The translations under genes were made by a program, and so were the position numbers. From Candidatus Poribacteria bacterium (GTDB lineage: Bacteria > Poribacteria > WGA-4E > WGA-3G), in the NCBI GenBank assembly GCA_022826805.1, contig JAJDUH010000042.1, positions 17,191-81,190 of the forward strand: 64,000 nt of DNA, read 5' to 3'. Positions 1 through 8,360 of the stretch are shown here, in pieces (within the stretch, counting starts at the first letter, position 1; every line of letters begins with the position of its first letter). A model generated the notes under the pieces. It was not told the DNA's origin. It saw only the letters and a program-made list of their open reading frames with translations, and searched no databases.

Positions 1-627
1 TTGGTCGGGAGTCCTAAGTGGGTTAGTGGTGTATTTGGTTCGGGACTGGAACTTGATGGTTCCGGTGCATACGTTGAGGTCCCCGCACACGTAAATCCGA
101 CTGATGCAATCACCGTCTCGATCTGGGTTAAGAGTATGACGGCTGACTGGAATCAGCACGGCTGGATGGTTGAGAAGCGGAATGCCTATATTATCCATCC
201 GAACCAGGGGACAAAAAACGTCTCGTGGCCGATTTGTAATGGTGGTTGTTGGAATAAACCCGGTGGCTGGCGCGATGGCGAAGTTGGACCCGCAGATATT
301 ACCGATTGGCATCTCTATACCGCTACTTTTGACAGCGCAAGCGGTGAGTGGAACATTTATATCGATGGTGTTGCCGAGAGCACGATGGAGATTGATACCA
401 ATCCAATTGATGCTGATGACGGTCCGGTTTTTATCGGTAGGGATACCTGTTGTGATGGCAGATTTGGCGATGCGGTTATCGACGAAGTCGCTATCTTCAA
501 CGTTGCCTTGGGTGAAGATGAGATCCAGATGATGATGGAAAAGGGGCTTTCTGCCTTACTCCTAACGCCCGTCGAACCCGAAGGCAAGCTCTCCACGACT
601 TGGGCGAATGTTAAACAACAGTATTAA
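1..627 (+). CDS. LamG-domain protein, 5' end cut by window edge
   Basis: This is the C-terminal 208 residues of a LamG/concanavalin A-like beta-sandwich protein. The reading frame is open from base 1, so the true start and any signal peptide lie outside the window. Visible LamG features are 'GVFGSGLELDG' near the start, 'ITVSIWVK', 'WHLYTATFD', 'WNIYIDG' and 'GDAVIDEVAIFN'. LamG domains usually bind carbohydrate or protein at the cell surface; the ligand here is unknown. The protein ends in the tail 'VEPEGKLSTTWANVKQQY', which matches the tails of the four other LamG proteins in the window. Two Cys pairs (CNGGC and CC) suggest an exported, disulfide-containing protein. The fold call is firm and the function is open. 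Confidence 0.85.
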   Translation: MVGSPKWVSGVFGSGLELDGSGAYVEVPAHVNPTDAITVSIWVKSMTADWNQHGWMVEKRNAYIIHPNQGTKNVSWPICNGGCWNKPGGWRDGEVGPADITDWHLYTATFDSASGEWNIYIDGVAESTMEIDTNPIDADDGPVFIGRDTCCDGRFGDAVIDEVAIFNVALGEDEIQMMMEKGLSALLLTPVEPEGKLSTTWANVKQQY

Positions 628-631
628 TCCA

Positions 632-747
632 ATAGGACTTACGCAAATTTAGCCGAGACATCTATCTTCATAGGGCATAGATGCTGACCACAACGGGGCA
701 GGTACGGTTAGAAACCGCACCTACTGAGTGAAGTGCTTAAGTCCTAT
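632..747. repeat. MITE-like element with 14-bp inverted ends
   Basis: The left end 'ataggacttacgca' (632-645) and the right end 'tgcttaagtcctat' (734-747) are inverted copies with one mismatch. The 116-bp element has no coding capacity. The left end matches the left end of the insertion sequence at 63863. A 'cca' flanks both sides and could be a short target duplication. An internal stretch around 700-722 resembles the sequence following the solo end at 60070. It is probably a non-autonomous derivative of that IS family. Confidence 0.6.
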
Positions 748-823
748 CCAATTTTGATAGGTGAGCAAGGTCCGCTTACATTTGTCTGCTTTCCTAAGTC
801 TAAACATAGAGGATGAAAATTAT

Positions 824-1615
824 ATGTTGCTGAGAATAGTATTTCTAATTTTGTTTGCTGCTTCTTTTTTTTTAGTTGTTCCATTGACTTACGCACAAGA
901 TCTCTTGGACGGTGTAGTGAGTTATTGGTCGTTTGATGCAGGTACAATCGCTGGCGGGACTGTTGAGGACCTTTTAGGCGACAACGACGGCGAACTTGAC
1001 GGGAATCCGAAGGCGATTGCCGGTAAGGTCGGGGATGCCCTTGAATTTAACGGCGAGAATTTTATTCATATTCCGGGAAGTGCGTCTTTAGAGTTTGCCG
1101 GTGAGGACGAGATGAGTGTTGTGGCGTGGGTGAATCCGGACAGCGATAGCCCTGTGAAAGGTGTGGTTGCTGGGTGTTGTGGGACTATTGTTGCGCAGCG
1201 TGACATCAACGGATGGGCATTGCGGTTTGACGGTAGAAATGCTGGACAAGAGATGGAATTTATTGTCCAACCCGGTTGGCAAGGCGATGGCGGCTTTGGT
1301 GCGCCTAAATTTGCGAAAGGGACGTGGCACCATCTGGTCGGGGTCGTCGCGGATGACGAAATGTTTCTCTATGTTGACGGTACGTTGGAGAACGAGATGA
1401 CCTACAACGGTCCGATGGCAACAGGGGGCTCGGAAACCGAAATTGGCCATGCAGGTGATGGTGGTTTTGTCGGTATCATTGATGAAGTCCTAATTTACAA
1501 CAGAGCTATCTCAGCAGATGAAGTTGAACAGATTTTTGAGTCGAGAGATCTATTATCTGTCCAGCCGCAGGGCAAACTCGCAACCCGTTGGGGACAAATC
1601 AAATCTGCATTCTAA
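824..1615 (+). CDS. Secreted LamG-domain protein
   Basis: A 263-residue exported LamG protein. The chosen start is the ATG at 824, which gives a clean signal peptide of about 24 residues ending 'LTYA'; an 'agagga' ribosome site lies upstream. The in-frame start at 761 would add 21 residues that do not look like a signal peptide. The LamG fold runs over most of the mature protein ('VVSYWSFDAGT', 'GKVGDALEFNGENF', 'MSVVAWVNPD', 'WHHLVGVV', 'MFLYVDGTLE', 'FVGIIDEVLIYN'). It ends with the shared tail 'VQPQGKLATRWGQIKSAF'. The following Gfo/Idh/MocA gene starts 37 bp downstream and may be co-transcribed. Function is probably surface binding of a glycan; the ligand is unknown. Confidence 0.85.
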   Translation: MLLRIVFLILFAASFFLVVPLTYAQDLLDGVVSYWSFDAGTIAGGTVEDLLGDNDGELDGNPKAIAGKVGDALEFNGENFIHIPGSASLEFAGEDEMSVVAWVNPDSDSPVKGVVAGCCGTIVAQRDINGWALRFDGRNAGQEMEFIVQPGWQGDGGFGAPKFAKGTWHHLVGVVADDEMFLYVDGTLENEMTYNGPMATGGSETEIGHAGDGGFVGIIDEVLIYNRAISADEVEQIFESRDLLSVQPQGKLATRWGQIKSAF

Positions 1616-1652
1616 AAGGATCGCTATCGTTTGAGATAAGGGGAATGTATTT

Positions 1653-2708
1653 ATGGAACCTGTGAAAGTGGGTGTGATTGGATGTGGTGTCATCGGGAGC
1701 AGGCATCTCAGCATCGCATCGGAGATGCCACACATTGAGTTGGTCGCGGCAGCAGACCTAATTGAGGCGAACAGAACGGCTGCTGAGCGTTTTAGTCCGT
1801 CTAAAGTCTATAACAACGATATTGATTTGCTTGATGACGATGAAGTTGAAGCGGTTGTCCTTGCATTTCCGACACAATATCGGACTGAAGTTGCCCTACG
1901 GGCTTTTGAAAAGGGCAAGCACGTTCTAATTGAGAAACCGATAGCGATGAACGCTGCTGAGGTTAAGCAACTCATCGCTGCGCGAGGTGATTTGGTCTCA
2001 GGATGCTGTTCCTCGCGCAAGCGTTTCACACCATCTGCTCAGATTGCAACGCATCTTATCACGACTGGCAGTTTGGGGAAACTTCGGACTGTCCACTGTC
2101 GTGCTATCATCGGGACAAGGGCAAAACCTGACACGCCACGTCCTGCCTGGCGTTTGACCAAGGCACTCAACGGTGGGGGTATTCTCGTTAACTGGGGCTG
2201 TTACGACCTCGACTATCTACTCGGTATCACAGGGTGGCAACTCAAGCCACATACCGTGTTTGCCCAGACATGGACCGTGCCTCAGGTCTTTGAATCACAC
2301 ATCGCTCCCGGGTCCGATGCCGAGACGCACTACACTGCACTGATTCGGTGTAAAGATGATATTGTCCTAAGCGTCGAACGCGGTGAATTCATGACAATGC
2401 ATTCGCACGCCGACTGGGAAGTTATCGGTACAGAAGGCTCTCTTAAACTGAATATGCAGGATGATAAGCCAGAGAGCATTATCCACAATCGCACAACAAC
2501 AGAAGGTGGTGTGGCGTCTATATCTCTTTCTGAGGCGGATGAAACACCCGAAGTGCAACACAGCACGCCGTTGTCTGATTTCGCTGCAGCTATTCGGGAA
2601 AACCGACAACCCTCGACGAGTTTGGAAAAAGCCCTTATTGTTCAAAAAATAACCGATGCTATTTACGTTTCCGCAGAGACAGGAAATGCTGTGGAGATAG
2701 GAGAATAA
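1653..2708 (+). CDS. Gfo/Idh/MocA family oxidoreductase
   Basis: A 351-residue NAD(P)-dependent sugar or sugar-derivative oxidoreductase. The N-terminal Rossmann fold shows 'GVIGCGVIGSRH' (residues 7-18), and the conserved Lys motif 'IEKPIAMN' lies near residues 93-100. The C-terminal half carries the family's alpha/beta domain, including 'NGGGILVNWGCYDLDYLL', which contains the usual His/Asp-region motif in altered form. Members oxidise or reduce sugars, inositols or amino-sugars; the substrate cannot be told from sequence. The gene lies between two LamG genes, and its stop is one base from the ATG of the second, so the three may form an operon for surface glycan use. Confidence 0.88.
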   Translation: MEPVKVGVIGCGVIGSRHLSIASEMPHIELVAAADLIEANRTAAERFSPSKVYNNDIDLLDDDEVEAVVLAFPTQYRTEVALRAFEKGKHVLIEKPIAMNAAEVKQLIAARGDLVSGCCSSRKRFTPSAQIATHLITTGSLGKLRTVHCRAIIGTRAKPDTPRPAWRLTKALNGGGILVNWGCYDLDYLLGITGWQLKPHTVFAQTWTVPQVFESHIAPGSDAETHYTALIRCKDDIVLSVERGEFMTMHSHADWEVIGTEGSLKLNMQDDKPESIIHNRTTTEGGVASISLSEADETPEVQHSTPLSDFAAAIRENRQPSTSLEKALIVQKITDAIYVSAETGNAVEIGE

Positions 2709-2709
2709 T

Positions 2710-3471
2710 ATGAAATTCCGTGAATTATTGGTAATGGTATGCAGTATTTGCCTTAGCGTTTGTATCGTCTCGCTCAGTAATGCCGAAATTAATCTTGACG
2801 ATTTTGCCGGGATATGGCTCTTTGACGAAGGTAAAGGGCAAGTTGTTAAGGATTTCACCGAGAATGGGAATGAGGGCGAATTTGACGGACCCAAATGGAT
2901 AAATGGAAAGTTCGGCAAAGCGCTGGAATTCGATGGAAGCCCCAAGTATGTCATTATTGAACATAACGACCTTTTCAACTTTGAGGACGATGACTTTACT
3001 GTTGGATGTTGGATGAATTCGGAGAATAAAGATGCTTATGTCGTTATCAAACGGAACGGTGGTGCTGGATTCTGGGCGATGAGTTCCAGTATTGATAGAG
3101 ACACCGGATTTTTTATCTTTGAAGGTGGTGGACAGCACATTGATGATGGGAAAACCGATATTGTTGGAAACGGTTGGCACCACACTGTCGCTGTTCGTAA
3201 AAAGGGCGTTATTTCCCTATATGTAAATGGGAAAAAGGAGACGGAGCGAAACGTCGGCGCGACTATGGATAGTCCGGCTATTTTAAAGTTCGGTGGCTGG
3301 GGAAGTGAAAATCTCATTGGTGGATTGGATGAAGTCTTTATCACTAAGAAAGGTGTGGCGTTAGAGGAGGAAGATATTCAACTCCTCGCCGAGGAAGGTT
3401 GGGAGGGCGCCTTGGATGTTTCCGCAAAGGGAAAAATGGCAACTACGTGGGCAAGGTTGAAAGCCCAGTAG
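2710..3471 (+). CDS. Secreted LamG-domain protein
   Basis: A 253-residue LamG protein with a 25-residue signal peptide ending 'SLSNA'. The LamG repeat is complete: 'AGIWLFDEGKGQVVKD', 'GKFGKALEFDG', 'DDFTVGCWMN', 'GWHHTVAV', 'ISLYVNGKKE', 'LIGGLDEVFI'. It ends with the shared C-terminal tail 'VSAKGKMATTWARLKAQ'. The start lies immediately after the upstream oxidoreductase stop, which suggests translational coupling. Paired inverted repeats follow the stop. It probably acts outside the cytoplasmic membrane; the ligand is unknown. Confidence 0.87.
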   Translation: MKFRELLVMVCSICLSVCIVSLSNAEINLDDFAGIWLFDEGKGQVVKDFTENGNEGEFDGPKWINGKFGKALEFDGSPKYVIIEHNDLFNFEDDDFTVGCWMNSENKDAYVVIKRNGGAGFWAMSSSIDRDTGFFIFEGGGQHIDDGKTDIVGNGWHHTVAVRKKGVISLYVNGKKETERNVGATMDSPAILKFGGWGSENLIGGLDEVFITKKGVALEEEDIQLLAEEGWEGALDVSAKGKMATTWARLKAQ

Positions 3472-3490
3472 ATGGCATCTATACCTCAAA

Positions 3491-3562
3491 GCGCGCTTTA
3501 CACAGCGCGCCTAATCATCTATTTGTTCGTTCGGATGGCTTCGGCTTTCGTGCCCGAACGAA
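3491..3562. terminator. Two hairpins between convergent genes
   Basis: The first hairpin has arms 3491-3497 and 3504-3510 (GCGCGCT/AGCGCGC, 6-base loop). The second has 9-bp arms 3526-3534 and 3554-3562 (ttcgttcgg/ccgaacgaa). They lie between a + strand gene ending at 3471 and a minus-strand gene ending at 3619, so a bidirectional terminator is likely. Neither has a strong T-tract. Confidence 0.45.
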
Positions 3563-3618
3563 AACTGCATCACAACATTCCTATTTTGAGTATCAAATTC
3601 CATCAGAGATAGATAAAT

Positions 3619-4605
3619 CTATACAAAAAATTTCTCAGCAACTTTGGTTATGAAGTTTTTGCCCATAACTTGGTAGCCTTCTGCATCTGGATGTAAGTCA
3701 TCAGGGAGTAGATGAACGTATTCAGCCCCAAATACACTTAATCCGTCAACGTAATGAATGTGTTTATCGCCGTGTGCTTGAAGGGCTTCGGCGGCGGCTT
3801 GCACCTCTTCACGCATCCCTTTCAGATGGAATCCTACAGCGTTCGGAGTCTCCTCCCGCGGTGGCGAACAGATGGGTGACATCAACACAAGTGGTATATC
3901 TGGATGCTTCTCGCGGACAATCTGGACTGCCCCAATAATCGCCGGACGGAACGCTCGCGGTCCCAAACTGGATGCGCCTTGAATATTAATACCGAGACAC
4001 ATTGAAATATAATCAGCGGGTAAATCACGAATCATCCGTGCCACCATTGCATCAAGATGACACTGCCCACCATAACCGAGACAGGTTAAATTCAACCCAC
4101 GTTCACGCGCAACGATCGCAGGCCACGTCTGTGTCGCTGATGCTGCTGTTCGGCACTGTGTGATGGAACTACCGTAAGTTACCCACCGTGGTCGTGTGTC
4201 AGTAAATGCCTCTAAAGTTGCACCATCATCTATCTCCAAGCTGCGTAGTTGAAAACTACCGAATTGCGGCAGCCACAACTCAATCAGTTTTTCCGCATCG
4301 GACAGATTTTCAAAGGCAAAACTGTCTTTTTGTGTCAGGTCAAGTGATGCTACGACTTCACCGTCACAACAGAGGTCAAGTATACCACTTTCGTTTTGCG
4401 GTACGATATTGCCTGAAACCCGCGTGGTATTGCTCCGAAAGCTGATGCGAACACCCGCAGGCATTGCCGAGCGTTCAAGTAGCGGTTCGGGAAATAAGAC
4501 ATGCTTCGGGTGCGGTGTGCGCCACGGCATCACCCAGTCGTCAGTTTTCTGTAAAGAGATAGCTCCCTGCCAAGTTAACTGTGGTGCGTCCGGCTTTAGT
4601 TGCAT
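3619..4605 (-). CDS. SGNH/GDSL-type hydrolase
   Basis: A 328-residue SGNH hydrolase, probably a carbohydrate or lipid esterase. The start at 4605 is chosen because 'aaggagaaataca' precedes it; an in-frame start at 4671 would overlap the upstream gene. Residues 1 to about 150 form a beta-rich N-terminal domain. The hydrolase domain follows with 'WVTYGSSITQC' (block I Ser), 'LGYGGQCHLDA' (block II Gly), 'YISMCLGINIQG' (block III, Ile-Asn in place of Gly-Asn-Asp spacing) and 'DLHPDAEGY' (block V Asp/His). The arrangement resembles the SsfX3-like SGNH group. It is the last gene of the operon that begins with PhyH and the sulfatase, which suits deacylation of a decorated glycan. No signal peptide is evident. 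Confidence 0.82.
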   Translation of the reverse strand: MQLKPDAPQLTWQGAISLQKTDDWVMPWRTPHPKHVLFPEPLLERSAMPAGVRISFRSNTTRVSGNIVPQNESGILDLCCDGEVVASLDLTQKDSFAFENLSDAEKLIELWLPQFGSFQLRSLEIDDGATLEAFTDTRPRWVTYGSSITQCRTAASATQTWPAIVARERGLNLTCLGYGGQCHLDAMVARMIRDLPADYISMCLGINIQGASSLGPRAFRPAIIGAVQIVREKHPDIPLVLMSPICSPPREETPNAVGFHLKGMREEVQAAAEALQAHGDKHIHYVDGLSVFGAEYVHLLPDDLHPDAEGYQVMGKNFITKVAEKFFV

Positions 4606-4633
4606 TGTATTTCTCCTTCGTCCGTAGGTGGTT

Positions 4634-5446
4634 TTACATGGCATCGACGACAGCGCGCAGTTGCCGCACACCCTTCAACATATCCTCTGGTTGTCCCCAG
4701 TGTTCGATGCTCGCCGAACCAGTGAACCCATCGGCTGCCAATGTTTCTAGGACTTCCTCATAATGCAAGTCCGTATCACTGATCGGATTAAGATTTTTCT
4801 CACTATTCGGTTTTACATGCACATGTCGCACGAGTCCCTTAATATGTGAATATCCCTCTGGTAAAGGATTTTCTCCGCAGTGTAACCCGTTATTGATATC
4901 CCAACAAGAGGTGAGTGCCGGGCTATTTCCGAGCGCATTGATGACAGCCCGCGTCTCCTCACAGGTTCCAGCGAGACACGCGCTTTCATTTTCGAAACAG
5001 AGTGTAACGTCGCCACTCTCTGCAACCGGAACAACAAGCGCAAGTTTCTCAACGATGCGTTCCATATAGTCGTTGATGTCTGGACGCGGGGCACCTTTAA
5101 TGCCGCGATTCGGATTCCAAAATGTGAATCCTCGAATGACTTGGGTATCAAAGGCGTGTGCCAGCGTCACCATCCGATCAAAGTGTTTTCGGTGTTGATC
5201 GTATTCTTCGGGATCGTCGATTGAGCATTTTCCGAACGGCGATCCAACGCTGGCGACCCGGACATTATAAGTGCTGAGCACATCCTGAACGCGTCGGATG
5301 TCGTCATCATCAATTTCGGTTACGTGTTTGCCCCATACGCCACCGCGTATTTCAACGGTGTTCGCACCGGCTTCAACACCGAGTTTGATGGCTTCCTCAA
5401 AATCGGTTTTAGAAACTTCGTCAGCAAAATAGCAGACGTCAATCAT
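4634..5446 (-). CDS. Sugar phosphate isomerase/epimerase (TIM barrel)
   Basis: A 270-residue protein of the xylose isomerase-like / AP endonuclease 2 TIM-barrel superfamily. Family signs are 'GANTVEIRGGVWGKHV', 'RVASVGSPFGKCSID', the metal-ligand Glu in 'VTLCFENESAC', 'SCWDINNGLHCGENP', 'VRHVHVKPNSEKN' and 'GSASIEHWGQPEDM'. These proteins isomerise or epimerise sugars or cyclitols using a divalent metal. The start is preceded by 'aaaggagactatttgac'. Spacing is 28 bp to the downstream esterase and 23 bp to the upstream selenoprotein, consistent with one operon. The specific substrate is not identifiable. Confidence 0.82.
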   Translation of the reverse strand: MIDVCYFADEVSKTDFEEAIKLGVEAGANTVEIRGGVWGKHVTEIDDDDIRRVQDVLSTYNVRVASVGSPFGKCSIDDPEEYDQHRKHFDRMVTLAHAFDTQVIRGFTFWNPNRGIKGAPRPDINDYMERIVEKLALVVPVAESGDVTLCFENESACLAGTCEETRAVINALGNSPALTSCWDINNGLHCGENPLPEGYSHIKGLVRHVHVKPNSEKNLNPISDTDLHYEEVLETLAADGFTGSASIEHWGQPEDMLKGVRQLRAVVDAM

Positions 5447-5469
5447 GTCAAATAGTCTCCTTTTGTGAT

Positions 5470-6075
5470 TTATAGTTCTTTTAATTCTCTGAGAATATGT
5501 TCAGGACCGGTGCGCCTTCCAGACGTATCCAGGAATTTCGATGCGACACGACCGTCCTGATTAATAATATAGGTCGCTGCACGCGCAATATCCGTATCGC
5601 TCGGATCAATGACATTGTAGGCAGTGATTGTCACCTTATTTGTATCTACGAGCAGCGGATACGTGATTTCAAGTGTCTTTCGTGTTGAGTCAACAAGCGT
5701 CAGTGGATCTGCACTGATGGCGATCAATTCAGCCCCTTCGGCTCGGATGTCTTCGTAGCTTTCTTGCAACTCACCGAGCTGCGCACGACAATTCCCTCAT
5801 GTGCCAGTGCGGTAAAAAACAATGACAAGATTTTGTCCGCGATACTGCGAAAGATTATGGGTATTTCCCGTGCTGTCTGGTAACGAAAAATCAGGTGCAA
5901 GTGCACCGAGATCTAGTCCTTCGCCCGAAGGAAGTTTTTGGGCACCCTCCTCAGGTGAAGTTATGACTTGTGTTGTCCGTTCGGCGTCCTCGCAAGCAAA
6001 GCATAAAGTAATGACTGCTGCCAGTAGAACTGAAAGACCGACTGAGCTGCTATTACTCAGGAAGTGGGATTTCAT
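5470..6075 (-). CDS. Selenocysteine-containing peroxiredoxin/redoxin (in-frame TGA)
   Basis: A 201-residue AhpC/TSA-type thioredoxin-fold protein interrupted by an in-frame TGA at 5797-5799, read here as Sec at residue 93. Upstream of it is 'LAPDFSLPDSTG...NLVIVFYRTGT', and directly downstream, in the same frame, 'GNCRAQLGELQESYEDIRAE', 'LIAISADP' and 'YIINQDGRVASKF'. The TGA therefore sits at the first Cys of the redox motif (UxxC), and the protein is continuous on both sides. The N-terminus is hydrophobic with 'CFAC' at 25-28, a weak lipobox, so export is likely. A SECIS-like hairpin lies at 5766-5782. The ATG overlaps the sulfatase stop (ATGA), indicating coupling. The role would be thiol/selenol peroxidase or disulfide reduction outside the cytoplasm. 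A nonsense pseudogene is less likely given exact placement and an intact reading frame. Confidence 0.85.
5766..5782 (-). promoter_or_regulatory. Putative SECIS element of the redoxin gene
   Basis: On the minus strand a 7-bp stem GCAGCTC/GAGTTGC (one G-U pair) closes a GGU loop. The loop begins 21 bases after the TGA at 5797-5799. Position, stem length and a loop starting with G fit bacterial SECIS elements, which sit just downstream of the Sec codon inside the coding sequence and bind SelB. Confidence 0.65.
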
Positions 6076-7391
6076 GTTTCACGTCTCCCTTCGTCGTTTT
6101 GTGAGTGCATCCAGTCTCGGACATCGGCACGCATCTTTTCGAGCGTTGGACGCATATCTATATTGAAGGCTAAATTGTTGAATTCATAAGGGTCTTCTAC
6201 CACATCGTATAGTTCCTCTACTGGATGGTGTTGTGTCAGATAAAGGAGTTCCGCAGTTTCAGGATCGGTCTTCGCTTTTTCTACCCAGCTTTTCCATACT
6301 TCAGCGTGGCTCTCCGGAATATCTTCAACTTCGGTAAAATGGGTTGTCCAACTGTTTTCAGGCATCAGATTCAAAATGTATTTGTAGCGACTGTCTCGGA
6401 CGCAACGCTGCGGAAAAACATTCATATTTCCGTCGCGGGTGTGCGTGCCATAGATTTTGTCTCGGAAAGTTTGCTGTTCTCCGAGCAGGACATTCCTAAA
6501 ACTTCTACCGTCTAAACTGTCAGGTGGTTTGCCGCCTGCGATGTCTATAAGCGTTGGTAAGAAGTCAACATGCGAAATCATCGCATCGGAGACAGTGGCA
6601 GCTGGAATTTCTCCATGCCATTTCGCCAGAAACGGCAGACGCGTACCGGTGTCATATAACGTCCATTTGCAGTGGGGCCACTCAGAACCGTGATCGGTCG
6701 TATAGATAAAGAGCGTATTGTCAGCGTACCCGTGTGTTTCCAACATTTTGTTCACTTCACCGATGCGGGTGTCCATTGTGGTAATGTCTTGATAATAATT
6801 AGCAAGTGCCTTGCGAGCAATCGGTGTGTCGGCAATATAAGGCGGTAGTGGCAAGGCATCCAGATCATAAATCTTGTTCGGTTCCCACGTGACGTGAGGG
6901 TTGCTATCGCCAAGGATGAGACAGATAGGCTGATCTGGATTTTCTTGTCGGTGACTTGAAAGAAAACGCCCAACAGGTTCGATATCAAGTCCTTCTTGCC
7001 GATATTGCCGATGATGCTCGGCACGTTTTGGGAGAAACCCACCGATATATTCAAAATCGAAGAGCGTTTCCGGTTTCACATGCGTCTTGCCAGCGATAGC
7101 TACCCGATAGCCGAGTTCTTGGAGCGTGTTAGGCAACGCTTTGAGGTGCGCGTGGCACTCTGTATGATTCCCCATTGCCCCGTGTCGAGCCGGATAGAGC
7201 CCAGTATAGAGCGTAGAACGAGACGGCGCACACGTCGGCGTTGGCGTGAAAGCATGTGTAAAGCGGATGCCTTCTTCTGCGAGGCTATCTAAGTGTGGCG
7301 TGCGGATATGTTCGTTCCCATAACAACCGAGATATTCCCAGCCGTGGTCATCGGATAGATAAACAACAATATTCGGTTTCTTCGATGACAT
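6072..7391 (-). CDS. Sulfatase (Cys-type, formylglycine dependent)
   Basis: A 439-residue arylsulfatase-family enzyme. Near the N-terminus are the metal ligands 'YLSDDHGW' and the modification site 'CAPSRSTLYTG', where the Cys becomes formylglycine through an FGE-type or anaerobic maturase encoded elsewhere. Further motifs are 'AIAGKTHVKPE', 'LILGDSNPHVTW' and 'TLFIYTTDHGSEW'. It hydrolyses sulfate esters, most often on polysaccharides or small alcohols. No signal peptide is visible, so it may act in the cytoplasm on imported sulfated compounds, or the start may be incomplete. It lies 3 bp after the PhyH gene and overlaps the selenoprotein by 4 bp, in the middle of a five-gene operon. Confidence 0.92.
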   Translation of the reverse strand: MSSKKPNIVVYLSDDHGWEYLGCYGNEHIRTPHLDSLAEEGIRFTHAFTPTPTCAPSRSTLYTGLYPARHGAMGNHTECHAHLKALPNTLQELGYRVAIAGKTHVKPETLFDFEYIGGFLPKRAEHHRQYRQEGLDIEPVGRFLSSHRQENPDQPICLILGDSNPHVTWEPNKIYDLDALPLPPYIADTPIARKALANYYQDITTMDTRIGEVNKMLETHGYADNTLFIYTTDHGSEWPHCKWTLYDTGTRLPFLAKWHGEIPAATVSDAMISHVDFLPTLIDIAGGKPPDSLDGRSFRNVLLGEQQTFRDKIYGTHTRDGNMNVFPQRCVRDSRYKYILNLMPENSWTTHFTEVEDIPESHAEVWKSWVEKAKTDPETAELLYLTQHHPVEELYDVVEDPYEFNNLAFNIDMRPTLEKMRADVRDWMHSQNDEGRRET

Positions 7392-7394
7392 AGA

Positions 7395-8252
7395 TTAATC
7401 GTCCTCAGCAGGTGGAAACGGCTTCCAAGGTTCATACGTTTGGTTCCCGCGCGGAATGGGTTCCGGTGGAAATTGTGTACATACTTCACCGTTCTTCATC
7501 GCCCATTTGGAGTTAGGAAAGTGGCGGTTGCTCTTCTTGAGGATCTCTGGGTTTGTCAAGACGGCAGCAATTGCAATACGGCTCTTCTCACTCGGATTTG
7601 GTGGGCTATAATGCCACATATTACTGTGCCAAATGACGGCATCTCCAGTATCCAACGCAATATGGTGTACACCGTGTTTTTCAATCATTTCCGGAACGAC
7701 TTTGCGCGGAATTTCACCGTGGATGCTATCAGAATATAAGACGTGTTCAACAATCTCAGTTTTGTGGCTACTGGGAATGAACTGCATGCATCCATTTTCT
7801 CGTGTTGCGGGTTCAAGCGGTATCCAGATATTGAAAGATTCAGTGTCACCATCGCGCCAGAGTCCATTGTCTTGGTGCCACGGTGTTGCGGCACCCGTGT
7901 GCGCCGGTTTCAAAAAGCAGCTATTGAACTTCACAATGATGTCATCGCCGAGAAAATAGCGGGCGATGTTGAGTACTGTGGGACCGGTATGAATGTTGTG
8001 CCATATCAGTGGAGATTCGACACAGAAGTTGGCGAGTTTCCGAAAGCGGGCAATGCGTCCTTCCGGTGAGTCGTTCATCGGGTCCATGGGATCGTAATCA
8101 GCGAACTCGCCAGCGTTGGGGAGCATAAGGACGTTACGAATGACACCGCGGAGTTGTGCTGCCAAGTCTTCTGAGATAACGTTGTGCTCGATAAAATAGC
8201 CTTCAGTCTCATATTGTGCTTTTTGTGTGGGAGTTGGTTGCCAGTTTTGCAT
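7395..8252 (-). CDS. Phytanoyl-CoA dioxygenase (PhyH) family protein
   Basis: A 285-residue Fe(II)/2-oxoglutarate dioxygenase-like protein. The start at 8252 ('MQNWQPTPTQ') is preceded by 'aaggaaaacgccgtt'; the ORF extends further upstream without a ribosome site. The facial triad is visible as HxD in 'PWHQDNGLW' and the distal His in 'WHSNMWHYSPPN', followed by an Arg in 'SEKSRIAIA' that would bind 2-oxoglutarate. 'ENGCMQFIPSSHK' is a typical PhyH block. Members hydroxylate varied small molecules; the substrate is unknown. It is probably the first gene of the sulfatase/selenoprotein operon. Confidence 0.88.
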   Translation of the reverse strand: MQNWQPTPTQKAQYETEGYFIEHNVISEDLAAQLRGVIRNVLMLPNAGEFADYDPMDPMNDSPEGRIARFRKLANFCVESPLIWHNIHTGPTVLNIARYFLGDDIIVKFNSCFLKPAHTGAATPWHQDNGLWRDGDTESFNIWIPLEPATRENGCMQFIPSSHKTEIVEHVLYSDSIHGEIPRKVVPEMIEKHGVHHIALDTGDAVIWHSNMWHYSPPNPSEKSRIAIAAVLTNPEILKKSNRHFPNSKWAMKNGEVCTQFPPEPIPRGNQTYEPWKPFPPAEDD

Positions 8253-8360
8253 AACGGCGTTTTCCTTCGTTTTTATGTTAAACAGGAACTTGCTGCTGGT
8301 TTGCTTACGAAGCGCATTCGCGAAAATTGGTTTCTGATTGTGGTATGAATCCATTACGAC

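Noticed and set aside
2367..2978. Minus-strand 203-codon frame over the Gfo/LamG junction
   Set aside because: Shadow of two real + strand genes; no domain signal.
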